From Vibrio sp. HA2012 (GTDB lineage Bacteria; Pseudomonadota; Gammaproteobacteria; Enterobacterales; Vibrionaceae): a stretch of DNA of 64,000 nucleotides. Positions 47,421-55,489 of the stretch are shown here, piece by piece. The stretch is from assembly GCF_002812955.1 (NCBI RefSeq), contig NZ_PFXK01000001.1, positions 248,001 to 312,000 on the forward strand. Direction: 5' to 3'. The translations under genes and the position numbers were made by a program. The first letter of the stretch is position 1. Each line of letters opens with the position of its first letter. The notes beneath the pieces are model-generated. The model was not told the DNA's origin, made no database searches, and was given only the letters and a program-made list of their open reading frames with translations.

Positions 47421-47434
47421 ATTTGTACCAAATT
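47421..47434 (+). repeat. Single TTTGTACCAAA box, possible att-related site
   Basis: ATTTGTACCAAATT, the same core as the tandem boxes 250 bases further right. It may be an outlying integrase arm site or part of attL. Confidence 0.4.
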
Positions 47435-47671
47435 GTAATTGGGTGATTCTGGTTTACTTCTAATTTTATGATTTTTCTGACAAAATAAACTAACCATGTG
47501 TTGCTTGGTGTAAGTCACAGCTAGATTTTTAGCAAAATTCCACCCCTAAATAATCCATTCAAAATCATTCAGATTATTCATTAAAATCAATTTGTTACAT
47601 AGATTATAGGCTAAGATTTTAATCTGATAACTTGTGTTTTATTCGATTTTTTTCACTTGCATTCAAAAAAA

Positions 47672-47707
47672 ATTTGTACCAAATTTGTACCAAATATTTT
47701 TGGTACA
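47672..47707 (+). repeat. Tandem and inverted TTTGTACCAAA boxes at the integrase promoter
   Basis: Two overlapping copies of ATTTGTACCAAAT start at 47672 and 47683, exactly 11 bases apart (one helical turn), followed by an inverted copy TTTGGTACAA at 47698-47707. They lie directly upstream of the integrase start, where arm-type sites and autoregulation sites of P4-like tyrosine integrases are commonly found. Confidence 0.6.
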
Positions 47708-47722
47708 ACAATTAGGGAAAAC

Positions 47723-48928
47723 ATGTCTTTCACCGATGCTTGGCTTAGAGCTACTAACGGTAAGCCATACAAAGGAAAAGCTGAGATTACCTATCGTAAT
47801 GGTGTTGGTGTTCGTGTCAGCCCGAAAGGTAAGATCACTTGGATCTATCGTGCTCTTGTAAATGGCAAGCCCATAAAAATGAAAATAGGCGAGTACCCGG
47901 GTATGAAAATATCAGGTGCTATGGGTGCTGCTGAAAAATTAATTGAAGATACGAAACGAGGCGTTGATCCTCGCGCTGGCATTCAATCAAAGAAAAGTCC
48001 AGTTACTATCAATTACGTCATTGACTACTGGTTAGAAAACCATGCCAAACGAAATGTGAAGCAATGGCCAGCACTTGAAAAAATGTTTAGAACCGATATT
48101 TCAAAGACGTTGGGTAACTGCTTGGTTTCAGAACTGGAATTAGTAGACTACTTAAATGCGTTTGCTCAAGCCCGTAAGCGAGTAAGCGAAAAACATGCAG
48201 CAAACCTGATGGCGAGATTCAAAACGGTTCTGTCATACGCTGTACGCCATAGCCTTATTAAATTTAATCCTATTGCTGAATTGATTAAAACTGACGTTGG
48301 TAAGCCTGTAACAGCGAAAAAGAGCAAGCAATCTATAAATGCTGTGCGCCCACTATGGGAAGGTATCTCACAAATTCACATTCATGAAAGTAATAAAAAC
48401 TTTTTACGCTTGATGATGATTTTTGCAAATAGGGCAAACGAACTAAGGCTTGCAAAGAAAAGTGATTTTGATTTGAATGAGATGATCTGGACCGTTCCGG
48501 AGGCCCATAATAAGACAAGAAAAAAAAATGGTGGGGAAATAAAAAGAGCCATACCGCCGTTGGCTTTAGAAGTGATTAAAAATCAGTTAATGCTATATCC
48601 GAACTTTAAGATTATGTTTCCGGCTGTAGCGATAGATGAAGATCGCCCAATGTCGGCTAACACTCCAGGTAATTTTGGTGAGAAACTTGCTGATTATATT
48701 CAGAGCAAAGGTTATCCGAGGACCACTAACCATGATATGCGCCGCACAGCTCGTAATATCTGGGAGCAAATAGGTATTCCATATCATGTTAGTGAAACAA
48801 TGCTAGGCCACAAAGTCCATACAGGCGTTCAGGCGCACTATCTGGACTATGCGTACATTGATGAACAAAGAGAGGCGTATGCCAAATGGTGTGACATTAT
48901 TCTAACGGGATCACCTGTCCAGGCTTAA
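47723..48928 (+). CDS. Tyrosine-recombinase phage integrase
   Basis: 401 residues from the ATG at 47723 with AGGGA six bases upstream; the open frame upstream runs through the att-like repeats and is rejected. P4-like architecture: N-terminal DUF4102-type arm-binding domain (about 1-85, TWIYRALVNGKPIKMKIGEY), core-binding domain (about 90-175, NYVIDYWLENHAKRNVK), and C-terminal catalytic domain with Arg in FANRANELRLAKK, the HDMRR box (TNHDMRRTARN), the second His in MLGHKV and the nucleophile Tyr in VQAHYLDYA. It defines the left end of the element. Its last 32 bases overlap the AlpA-like gene on the other strand. Confidence 0.92.
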   Translation: MSFTDAWLRATNGKPYKGKAEITYRNGVGVRVSPKGKITWIYRALVNGKPIKMKIGEYPGMKISGAMGAAEKLIEDTKRGVDPRAGIQSKKSPVTINYVIDYWLENHAKRNVKQWPALEKMFRTDISKTLGNCLVSELELVDYLNAFAQARKRVSEKHAANLMARFKTVLSYAVRHSLIKFNPIAELIKTDVGKPVTAKKSKQSINAVRPLWEGISQIHIHESNKNFLRLMMIFANRANELRLAKKSDFDLNEMIWTVPEAHNKTRKKNGGEIKRAIPPLALEVIKNQLMLYPNFKIMFPAVAIDEDRPMSANTPGNFGEKLADYIQSKGYPRTTNHDMRRTARNIWEQIGIPYHVSETMLGHKVHTGVQAHYLDYAYIDEQREAYAKWCDIILTGSPVQA

Positions 48929-49121
48929 TCATTCCTTGCTCAACAGCCCAATCACGGAAGGCTGCGTATGGCCGGCAACCTTTCATGCCTGGAATCGGTT
49001 TCGGTAGTCCGAAATTGTGAGTCAGTCTCCATAGCGTAGGCTGGCTCACTCCGAGCAACTCTTTAATGCGAGAGTCTTTGATTATTAACGGTTCTGTGAT
49101 TTCTGTATGATTGTTGGTCAT
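48897..49121 (-). CDS. AlpA-like DNA-binding protein, possible excisionase
   Basis: 74 residues from the ATG at 49121, because GAGGTA then sits eight bases upstream; the ATG at 49127 is too close to it. The MerR/AlpA-type winged helix-turn-helix is seen in KDSRIKELLGVSQPTLWRLT followed by HNFGLPKPIPGMKGCRPYA. Such proteins control excision or integrase expression. The gene lies tail to tail with the integrase, overlapping it by 32 bases, so the two transcripts are complementary at their 3' ends. Excisionase function is inferred from position. Confidence 0.72.
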   Translation of the reverse strand: MTNNHTEITEPLIIKDSRIKELLGVSQPTLWRLTHNFGLPKPIPGMKGCRPYAAFRDWAVEQGMIKPGQVIPLE

Positions 49122-49407
49122 GGTCATTACCTCAATAATTTTCCTCCTCCCTGATTCGTTATAGAAGAAGGATTCAATTTGTTTGTTGTGCTCTTCAAAT
49201 TGGTCAGCAGGTATTTACTGCTTTGATTTAAAATAATAAATGATAATTTTGGACATGCTGAAGGAAATCGAGTTTTAGTTACTTTTGCGGAACAGATTAG
49301 TTTTTGGCGACTGTGAACTTCTGTTTAATTGGGTGTTTTCCTCAGGGTTTTCTGAGGCATCATTAGTTAGGGAGCAGTACATCCGGATAACATATATTAT
49401 GCTAATG

Positions 49408-50148
49408 TTAGTACAGCCATTTATCATATATTTTTTGTAATTCACCGGTTTTCTTCATTTGCTCAATAGCATTAAAGATACTCTTAGCGATTTCATCAGG
49501 AAAGTTTGGTCCTGTTGCAATGTAGACATGTTTAACATCACCAATGGAAGGTCCTATTTGCAAATCATTGGCGTTCTGTCCAATTTGTTTCCAAGAGTAC
49601 ATAGCAATGACATCTGAATCAGCAATAATGTGGACTCTTTTATATAAAAGTTTCATTGCATTTTTTTGTGCTGTTTTTGCTCCGCTATCAAGCGATAAGC
49701 CTATTTCATTTAACATCGGTATTATGGCATGTCCATGTACAACGCCAATTTTTTCCCCATTTATTTCACTTATTGATTTTAAGGGTGGGAATTGTCCAAA
49801 TGTGTAGAATCGGTATTCTGTAGCCATAATTTCTGCAACCCATTTGTATTTATCTTCTCGTATACTTGAGCGCGTAAAAGGTATAATGGCAATTAGCTCA
49901 TCTTTAGACTCTTGAATTTTTCGTGTAGCTCTTATCCAGGGGGTGTGGAAGTCGAGCTTAAATGTGGGAGCTCCGTAGTCAGTTGCCTTATTAAGAATAT
50001 CGACTGCAATACCAACAGGTTTCCCTTCAGAAATGCCACAAAATGGCATAGCTTCCAGCGCATAAACTTTAACGGTTGCAGCAAAAAGGCTTTTACTAAC
50101 AATTAATTGTATAATCAGTAGTAAAAAGAGACATAGTTTTTTAATCAT
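49408..50148 (-). CDS. Orphan periplasmic binding protein inside the prophage (SBP_bac_3 type)
   Basis: 246 residues from the ATG at 50148 with AGGA nine bases upstream. A clear signal peptide (KLCLFLLLIIQLIVSKSLFA) precedes a family-3 solute-binding domain with VKVYALEAMPFCGISEGKPVG (in outline), TPWIRATRKI, IAIIPFTRSSIRED and FNAIEQMKKTGELQKIYDKWL. No transporter is near. It is AT-rich, like the gene at 6135. Lying between the integration module and the early genes, it is a candidate cargo (moron) gene that changes the lysogen's surface or sensing; it could also be older chromosomal DNA if the element boundary is different. Confidence 0.72.
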   Translation of the reverse strand: MIKKLCLFLLLIIQLIVSKSLFAATVKVYALEAMPFCGISEGKPVGIAVDILNKATDYGAPTFKLDFHTPWIRATRKIQESKDELIAIIPFTRSSIREDKYKWVAEIMATEYRFYTFGQFPPLKSISEINGEKIGVVHGHAIIPMLNEIGLSLDSGAKTAQKNAMKLLYKRVHIIADSDVIAMYSWKQIGQNANDLQIGPSIGDVKHVYIATGPNFPDEIAKSIFNAIEQMKKTGELQKIYDKWLY

Positions 50149-50220
50149 TGTATCGTCCTGAACAATCGGTAACCTATAATCCATTATAGGCTAATTATTA
50201 TACACTACTGATTAGATTAT

Positions 50221-50445
50221 CTATAGGTGACTTAGTAGAGAGGAACACAAATCTGTTACTTCGTCTGGTTCATCAGCAATAAGCACGATGTCCCTAAGCC
50301 CGTCTTTTAACAAAGCAATTTGCTCGCGCTGCTCTTCGCTTTCTCTGGCTTTACGCAGTGCGTAGTCCATCAGGCTTTCGTCTTCAGCCATATCGGCAGG
50401 GTAAGGGATGGTGTAGGAAGGTTGGGGTAATTGTGCTTGGCTCAT
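50221..50445 (-). CDS. Small phage protein, unknown
   Basis: 74 residues from the ATG at 50445, directly preceded by the repeated start cassette TGGAGGCCATATG. The sequence is acidic and helical (EDESLMDYALRKARESEEQREQ in outline). No family recognised. It is the last gene of the leftward early operon; 20 bases separate it from the gene upstream. Confidence 0.6.
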   Translation of the reverse strand: MSQAQLPQPSYTIPYPADMAEDESLMDYALRKARESEEQREQIALLKDGLRDIVLIADEPDEVTDLCSSLLSHL

Positions 50446-50465
50446 ATGGCCTCCAGATTGAATTT

Positions 50466-50783
50466 TTAACAAAATACGGAATTTAACAGGGTGGTGCGTG
50501 TGTCTGTTTTGTTTTGGACTTGGCGGTCCGGAACAAGAACAATGGCGTGTCGCAATGCGCCGGAAGAATTGTCATGAGTAAAGGGGAAGGAGCCTTCCAG
50601 CCGGTACAGTGCGCTACGGATCGCCGCTTTTGGTAGCCCAAGCGTTGCCTCTAATTCATTGACAGAGAAAGCCCCGCCATCTTCAATCAGGAACTTACCT
50701 ACCACGATTCTGGCAGAGCCTGGATTGAAGGTGGCATTAAGCTTGGCAATGGCTTCTTTTATTACCTCGTCTTGTTTTTTCAT
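50466..50783 (-). CDS. Small phage protein with possible winged-helix domain
   Basis: 105 residues. The segment IVVGKFLIEDGGAFSVNELEATLGLPKAAIRSALYRLEG (in outline) has the helix spacing of a winged helix-turn-helix, so DNA binding is likely. Its start is preceded by CAGGAGGCCGC, the start cassette shared with other genes here. Its ATG overlaps the previous gene's stop (ATGA at 50780-50783). Function unknown. Confidence 0.6.
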   Translation of the reverse strand: MKKQDEVIKEAIAKLNATFNPGSARIVVGKFLIEDGGAFSVNELEATLGLPKAAIRSALYRLEGSFPFTHDNSSGALRHAIVLVPDRQVQNKTDTRTTLLNSVFC

Positions 50784-51208
50784 GCGGCCTCCTGCAATAG
50801 CGCCTTTAGCTCTTCCAGTTTGGCGAACGGGCTATCGTCTGAGCTTTCCCAGGGAAATTCACCAGAAAATCCCATAATTGGTTTAACCACGCTTAGATAT
50901 TGCATAATTGTCATATCCATTAGTCGCTTGCATTTCACCCTTGATTTGATCATGCTCAGCCGAAGGGGCTCCATTTCAAGATTAAAATCAATCCCAACCT
51001 CTTTCGCGCCTAGTGATAGTTCAGCCATGTGAATCACTGCATTTACCGCTCTTTCAAAGTTTCCAATCAATTGGCGGCCTGATTTAACGTGAGTTACTTC
51101 AAATCGCCCAAACTCACACATAGTTACAGCAAGCCCATCACAACCATGTAAGGTGTAAGCCGGAACATCAGTCCAACCGGAAGGTGTTATTACCTTTATC
51201 GTGATCAT
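50780..51208 (-). CDS. Uncharacterised phage protein, 142 residues
   Basis: No family recognised. It begins with a strand-rich part (ITIKVITPSGWTDVPAYTLHG, in outline) and continues with helices; it is mildly basic in the middle (KSRVKCKRLMDM). The start uses the TGGAGGCCATATG cassette. It overlaps its upstream neighbour by four bases (ATGA), so it is part of the same translated operon. Confidence 0.6.
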   Translation of the reverse strand: MITIKVITPSGWTDVPAYTLHGCDGLAVTMCEFGRFEVTHVKSGRQLIGNFERAVNAVIHMAELSLGAKEVGIDFNLEMEPLRLSMIKSRVKCKRLMDMTIMQYLSVVKPIMGFSGEFPWESSDDSPFAKLEELKALLQEAA

Positions 51209-51903
51209 ATGGCCTCCAGTTCTGCTAATACATCGTTGATGTTTTTATGGATAACCTCGAATTCGATTACCCAGACGTAAGGGTTCGGATTATCAGTTCC
51301 ATAAAGATCACACCAGAGCCTTAAGAATGAATATCGATGAGGATTTTCTAGTGGCTTGTTTGTATCTTGATATGGTGTAACTCCCTCTTTAATGGCTTGT
51401 TCTTCGGTGATATCTTTAACTCGCTCAATCCGAACATCAGCTACTCTCAGGGTTAATCGGCTGGCCCACTTAGGCATATGGATTGATGGAGTCCAGCGAC
51501 TAACCAATCTTTCTGTCGTAATGTCGTAGAATTCAGGTTTTGGGTCTGTTGCTGCATAAGTGCAATATTTGGGATCGTTGAATTTATCTTTGTTTTCCCA
51601 ATATTCTCTCTCCATTTCCTGATCAAATAGCGGACCTTGAAATGTCTCGCGAACCCAAATCAGATCATCAACAAAGCAAGGGGCGGTAACCAAATTACTC
51701 TGTGGGAAGTCTGTTCCTACGCCTTTACGAACCAGAGCACCCCATTTCCCTTTTTTGGGGTGTGAGCTGGTTATTTTGGATAACTTTCTGTCATGCAGCT
51801 CCCAGCCGCCTGGAATATTTAGTGGCCGACGAGTAACAGTCTTTCGCCCGTCCAGCAGAGCTTTCACCATTTCGGTATTGAAGATCATTGGTTTTGCTTT
51901 CAT
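51205..51903 (-). CDS. ASCH/PUA-like phage protein
   Basis: 232 residues. The opening MIFNTEMVKALLDGRKTVTRRPLN is typical of a large group of prophage proteins with an ASCH (PUA-like, RNA- or nucleotide-binding) fold. The later WVRETFQGP and FLRLWCDLYG...YVWVIEFEVI parts are also group-typical. Target unknown. The start is preceded by AAGGAGGCCGC. It follows the methyltransferase-PP-loop gene with a gap of nine bases, so it may act in the same modification process, but this is only positional. Confidence 0.68.
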   Translation of the reverse strand: MKAKPMIFNTEMVKALLDGRKTVTRRPLNIPGGWELHDRKLSKITSSHPKKGKWGALVRKGVGTDFPQSNLVTAPCFVDDLIWVRETFQGPLFDQEMEREYWENKDKFNDPKYCTYAATDPKPEFYDITTERLVSRWTPSIHMPKWASRLTLRVADVRIERVKDITEEQAIKEGVTPYQDTNKPLENPHRYSFLRLWCDLYGTDNPNPYVWVIEFEVIHKNINDVLAELEAI

Positions 51904-51912
51904 GCGGCCTCC

Positions 51913-53595
51913 TTATTCGCAGAATATATGCTCACCAAACTGACAGTTCATAACGCTGCCGTCGTACTCTATTGGCTCGCCTTTTCGATCGGTCATTGCC
52001 CACTTGATAACATCATGGATGCCTACGCCAACCATCCCAGCACGAGGTATAAAGAACCCTGTATTGAAGTCTTTAAACGGAACACCTTCTTTATCGGCTC
52101 TCCAGTAGGAGTATCTGTTCAGGTGTTTAATGACCCGCTCTATCTGAGCTATCCTCTGAACCGCTTCTTCATCTTGTGCAAATTGACGAATCTCGGCTTT
52201 GTTAGACATAATGCAAGGCCAGCAGCCCACGCGATCAGCTCCCTGTAGATACAAAGGGTTAGGTTCTATCCCTAAGTATTTATGTAACGCAAATACATCC
52301 TGAACTTTCCATTTATGAATAGGTAGGAACGTAAACAGAAACCCGTCACCTCTTGGATCTTCACTAAGCCAGTTATAAGTAGAACGCTTCACTGATTCCT
52401 CAGCTCTAACACCGGACCAGTTGATCACCTCGCCGTCACACTCAGAAAGAGCGATTTCCAGAACCTGATGCTGAGAAACTTCTATCTTCAGCTCTCTGGT
52501 GCAGAATCTGGCCAGCCTAGTTGGCATAGAGCCGTGAACAATACACAAATCAAAAAATACGTTACCAGTTGGCTTGGTAAGCGAAACCGCCAATTCAATC
52601 TGCTCATCTGTCATTGGTGGGATAACCTCACCCGCATATACCCCCTGGCGGATGACATAAGGTTTTGCCCATGTTTCTCTGATCCTTTTTCTGCGATATT
52701 CAAAACGTGACTCGGGAATTTCCAGTTTGTACATTTCAACCGGTTGAGAGCCACTCCCAATATTGTCATGAAGTGTTTTGATATATTCGTAGGTATCAGG
52801 ATGCTCGTTATCGGTATCACAGAAAATTGCCCGGTAACGCCCCTCAGTAGCAATATTGCAGATTGCTTTTGTTACCGTAGAGTCTTTACCACCCGACACG
52901 CTAACGATATGCTCGCGCTCCATATCATCAGCGCAAAAACTCGTACGATAAGCCGCTATGGTTTCATCGAGTAATGTTTTTACATCGGAGAAATGGATGG
53001 CTGGAGCCGTTAGCACTGATTTTGGTTTTTCTTCTTTAGGGCATTGATCATCAATCCAATGCAACTCAGTAACATTTGAATCAACCGATAGATCCCACAC
53101 TTGCCAGCAGTAAAATACAGCACTGCTTAACCCGTTATCATACCCACCTTTATTGCATTTAACCCGGTGAACAAATAGATAGACTCTGGTTGGCGGTTTT
53201 TCTTTATAAATACCGTTAAAGCGATCTTTGGTTTCAAGAGAATTTACTCTGGCAAAAACAGCTACTTTTTGGTTTGTGGTAGATAAAGCCTTGCTTATAA
53301 ATTCTTTCAATAAAGAAAAAGGAGGGTTCATAATCGTATTATCAACAAGGCTATCTAAATCTAGATAATCAATGTTAGGCGTTCCATACCCCCAATCGTA
53401 TAGGTCGATACTTTCAACGCTTTGGTGTCCGGTCATTTTAAGCACTTTACTGATGTCACCCTTCCCGCAACCAGGATCGCGGATTAAGCCGCTGAACTTT
53501 TCTCGTTTTAAGAGTGCAGCAACCGCCCAGTGAGGTGTGGTATATAGGTCTGAATTAAGAGCATCAGTGTTTCGTTTTGTATTTGGTGTAGCCAT
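51913..53595 (-). CDS. Fusion of SAM methyltransferase-like and PAPS-reductase-type PP-loop domains
   Basis: 560-residue protein with two enzyme domains. Residues 10-175 look like an N6-adenine-type methyltransferase: SDLYTTPHWAVAALL, the SAM loop DPGCGKG (40-46), Asp64 at the end of strand 2, and the catalytic NPPF (90-93). Residues 225-475 are a PP-loop domain of the PAPS-reductase/DndC/IbrA type: P-loop SGGKDST (234-240), FCDTDNEHPDTYEY, RFCTRELK (363-370), WSGVRAEES (393-401) and GCWPC (457-461), the cysteines of which could hold a metal or iron-sulfur cluster. The combination suggests a nucleic-acid modifying enzyme joining methylation with sulfur or adenylation chemistry; no function is proven. 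The ATG follows the previous stop directly (TAAATG). Confidence 0.8.
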   Translation of the reverse strand: MATPNTKRNTDALNSDLYTTPHWAVAALLKREKFSGLIRDPGCGKGDISKVLKMTGHQSVESIDLYDWGYGTPNIDYLDLDSLVDNTIMNPPFSLLKEFISKALSTTNQKVAVFARVNSLETKDRFNGIYKEKPPTRVYLFVHRVKCNKGGYDNGLSSAVFYCWQVWDLSVDSNVTELHWIDDQCPKEEKPKSVLTAPAIHFSDVKTLLDETIAAYRTSFCADDMEREHIVSVSGGKDSTVTKAICNIATEGRYRAIFCDTDNEHPDTYEYIKTLHDNIGSGSQPVEMYKLEIPESRFEYRRKRIRETWAKPYVIRQGVYAGEVIPPMTDEQIELAVSLTKPTGNVFFDLCIVHGSMPTRLARFCTRELKIEVSQHQVLEIALSECDGEVINWSGVRAEESVKRSTYNWLSEDPRGDGFLFTFLPIHKWKVQDVFALHKYLGIEPNPLYLQGADRVGCWPCIMSNKAEIRQFAQDEEAVQRIAQIERVIKHLNRYSYWRADKEGVPFKDFNTGFFIPRAGMVGVGIHDVIKWAMTDRKGEPIEYDGSVMNCQFGEHIFCE

Positions 53596-54081
53596 TTAAT
53601 CGTTACCCCTCGCTTTGTCCTCATGCTCGGCAATGAACTCTTTCCATGCGCCCATCTGAGTGAAGATCTTATCGGCGACTTCATCAGAAGGTTCGTTATT
53701 GATGGCACTGGCTATCCATGCGGCGGTGAGGAAGTGGTTGGCGTTGCATTCTTTATCAAGAAAATTCCAGTGCAGGTCGGCTACCTGCTCCCGGATTTGT
53801 TCGTGTTTACACGGCTCTGATGTGGTTACCACAAATGACTTCAGGTATTCCCGCCCGTTGTTGTCCCGCATTAGCGCATAGCAGGAGACAGACCATTTAA
53901 CCTGTACCCTGCCTAATGATTCAGCGAGAACTTTGGTAATGCTAACGGGGTCACCCTGCTTTGAATAAACCAGGGTGCCATCAACCATGTTGGCGACAAA
54001 GACTACGTGATTTTCGTTGAGGATACGGCGGGTTTGCATTTGTTGTAACTTGATGAGCCGAGCGCGTTCAGCTTTGGTCAT
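53596..54081 (-). CDS. Uncharacterised phage protein, 161 residues
   Basis: No family recognised. It is basic at the N terminus (MTKAERARLIKLQQMQTRR), then strand-rich (HVVFVANMVDGTLVYSKQGD) and helical and acidic at the C terminus. It lies three bases downstream of the YejK-like gene and directly abuts the methyltransferase-PP-loop gene (TAA then ATG), so it is co-translated with both and may work with one of them. Confidence 0.6.
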   Translation of the reverse strand: MTKAERARLIKLQQMQTRRILNENHVVFVANMVDGTLVYSKQGDPVSITKVLAESLGRVQVKWSVSCYALMRDNNGREYLKSFVVTTSEPCKHEQIREQVADLHWNFLDKECNANHFLTAAWIASAINNEPSDEVADKIFTQMGAWKEFIAEHEDKARGND

Positions 54082-54084
54082 TGC

Positions 54085-55086
54085 TTACACTCTGCGGATT
54101 AGTTGATCTCTCAGGTTTGGTGGAGTGCCTTTAATGGTCAACGTATCTGTTTCCGGTTCATAGAAAATGCGCTCACCAAGAATGATGGCATCAAAGGATA
54201 TGGTTAGTCCGCCTCCACAGCCTTTAAACTTGTCCAGTTTTTCAATGGTGGGTTTGTCGGTAGGGAAGGTAGGCTCCAGCTCGTAACCCTGTTGTTCGGT
54301 ATACTGCTGGAATGTTACTCCGCTTTCACTTGCTGGGATTTCTCCAGACAGCTCGGTAATAACAATCTCTTCACCTGCAGAAAGCTGATCTTTGCAGTAG
54401 TCTTTAACCTGTTTCCTTAGAGAGAGACTTTCTTCCTTGTCCAACTGGTCGTCAGCAATGAAATCTTCAATAGCCTGTACCAGAACCTGATTCTGTGCCT
54501 TAACATCCAGACCGCTTTCTATCTGGAGGAAATCAAAGAAGAAGTCAGCTACTTTGCGGCCTACTCGTCCTTTCAGGAAGCTGATATAACGATTGGAATC
54601 TGGATCAGTTTCAAAAGTTGTCAGGTCTATTCTGGCGGCAATGGTCATGGCGGCCACATCAAGATGGTCTGTTGCGCCTACATCGAGCTGAGTATCTACT
54701 TGCAGCCCCTGAATTGATGGAATGATGGCTACAAACAGATATTCAGTCGCCAGGCTGCGATATTCAGCAAATACCAATACGCCAGTATCCGCGAAAGGGT
54801 ATTTACATAGCTCGTCTTTAAGGCGCTCAGCGTTAGTGCTGGTGAACTGCAGAAAGCCAATTTGGTTATTTCTGAGTTGCTGTAACCCGATTTTAAATTC
54901 ACTGTCGGATAGGAATAGTCCGAAGCCTTTACCGGCCTTTGCGCTGTAGGCGCGATGCAGCTCTGAAACCAGAGCTTCAGTTGCGGCATTATCAGGAAGA
55001 GGGTCAGAGCGGTAGTTAACGATCAGTTCGTCTACATCGTTTGTGTCGATCTGATGAAGTATTGCATTGGATATCGATATGGTCAT
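54085..55086 (-). CDS. YejK/NdpA-family nucleoid-associated protein, phage-borne
   Basis: 333 residues, the length of E. coli YejK (335). The match is strong throughout: AELHRAYSAKAGKGFGLF-type segment, DELCKYPFADTGVLVF, RIDLTTFETDPDSNRYISFL, KGRVGRKVADFFFDFL, LQAGEEI-like SAGEEIVI, GGGLTISFDAIILGERIF and the ending TLTIKGTPPNLRDQLIRRV. YejK binds the nucleoid and is reported to interact with topoisomerase IV and gyrase. In a prophage early operon it may alter host DNA topology or compete with the host copy, but this is inference. The start is preceded by the repeated cassette GGTAACGACCA. Confidence 0.87.
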   Translation of the reverse strand: MTISISNAILHQIDTNDVDELIVNYRSDPLPDNAATEALVSELHRAYSAKAGKGFGLFLSDSEFKIGLQQLRNNQIGFLQFTSTNAERLKDELCKYPFADTGVLVFAEYRSLATEYLFVAIIPSIQGLQVDTQLDVGATDHLDVAAMTIAARIDLTTFETDPDSNRYISFLKGRVGRKVADFFFDFLQIESGLDVKAQNQVLVQAIEDFIADDQLDKEESLSLRKQVKDYCKDQLSAGEEIVITELSGEIPASESGVTFQQYTEQQGYELEPTFPTDKPTIEKLDKFKGCGGGLTISFDAIILGERIFYEPETDTLTIKGTPPNLRDQLIRRV

Positions 55087-55166
55087 TGGTCGTTACCTAT
55101 TGTTTCCAGATCTAACATGATGTGTGTTTTCATCATTGACGTTCCTTTATTGGTTGTTGGTACTGG

Positions 55167-55463
55167 TTAGCGCACAGCGCCGGATAAATACTGCTTGGTT
55201 CGGTAGATAACTTCTTCCTGATCCAAAAAATCATCCAGGAAGTTATCTACATCGTGTAGGTGGCAGGTTGGGTCGCTTCTTTTTGCTCTGACAAAATTAG
55301 TGAAGTGGCCCCAGGTAAAGCCGATAAATTCACCCTGACGAACTAGCGCTGTTTTTCCGTTCTGGGCGATAAAATCATCAATGGCATTCAGGTTGCTTTC
55401 TGGCGAGTGAATGGCGTGAAGTGTCGGACTTGTAGAGAGATTTTGCGCTGCCTGAGTTTTCAT
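55167..55463 (-). CDS. Small phage protein, 98 residues
   Basis: No family recognised. It has a strong Shine-Dalgarno sequence (AAAGGAGATCATAC before the ATG). The sequence is acidic near the C terminus (DVDNFLDDFLDQEEV) with an aromatic core (FIGFTWGHFTNFVRAKR). Upstream of it lies a cluster of AACGACCA repeats. It belongs to the leftward early operon. Confidence 0.6.
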   Translation of the reverse strand: MKTQAAQNLSTSPTLHAIHSPESNLNAIDDFIAQNGKTALVRQGEFIGFTWGHFTNFVRAKRSDPTCHLHDVDNFLDDFLDQEEVIYRTKQYLSGAVR

Positions 55464-55489
55464 GTATGATCTCCTTTGTAGATGGCTTC

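Larger units (their letters stand above)
47207..47722. other. Chromosome-prophage junction region, no gene
   Basis: About 515 bases, increasingly AT-rich to the right. It contains one TTTGTACCAAA box at 47421-47434 and three more just before the integrase. The left attachment site should lie here. No tRNA or tmRNA gene is present, so integration is intergenic or in a site not recognisable from one end. Confidence 0.5.

Noticed and set aside
47207..47656. tRNA or tmRNA gene as integration target
   Set aside because: No cloverleaf, anticodon arm or CCA-end pattern was found on either strand.
47657..47722. Upstream extension of the integrase start
   Set aside because: It reads through the TTTGTACCAAA repeats and lacks a ribosome-binding site, while the ATG at 47723 has one.
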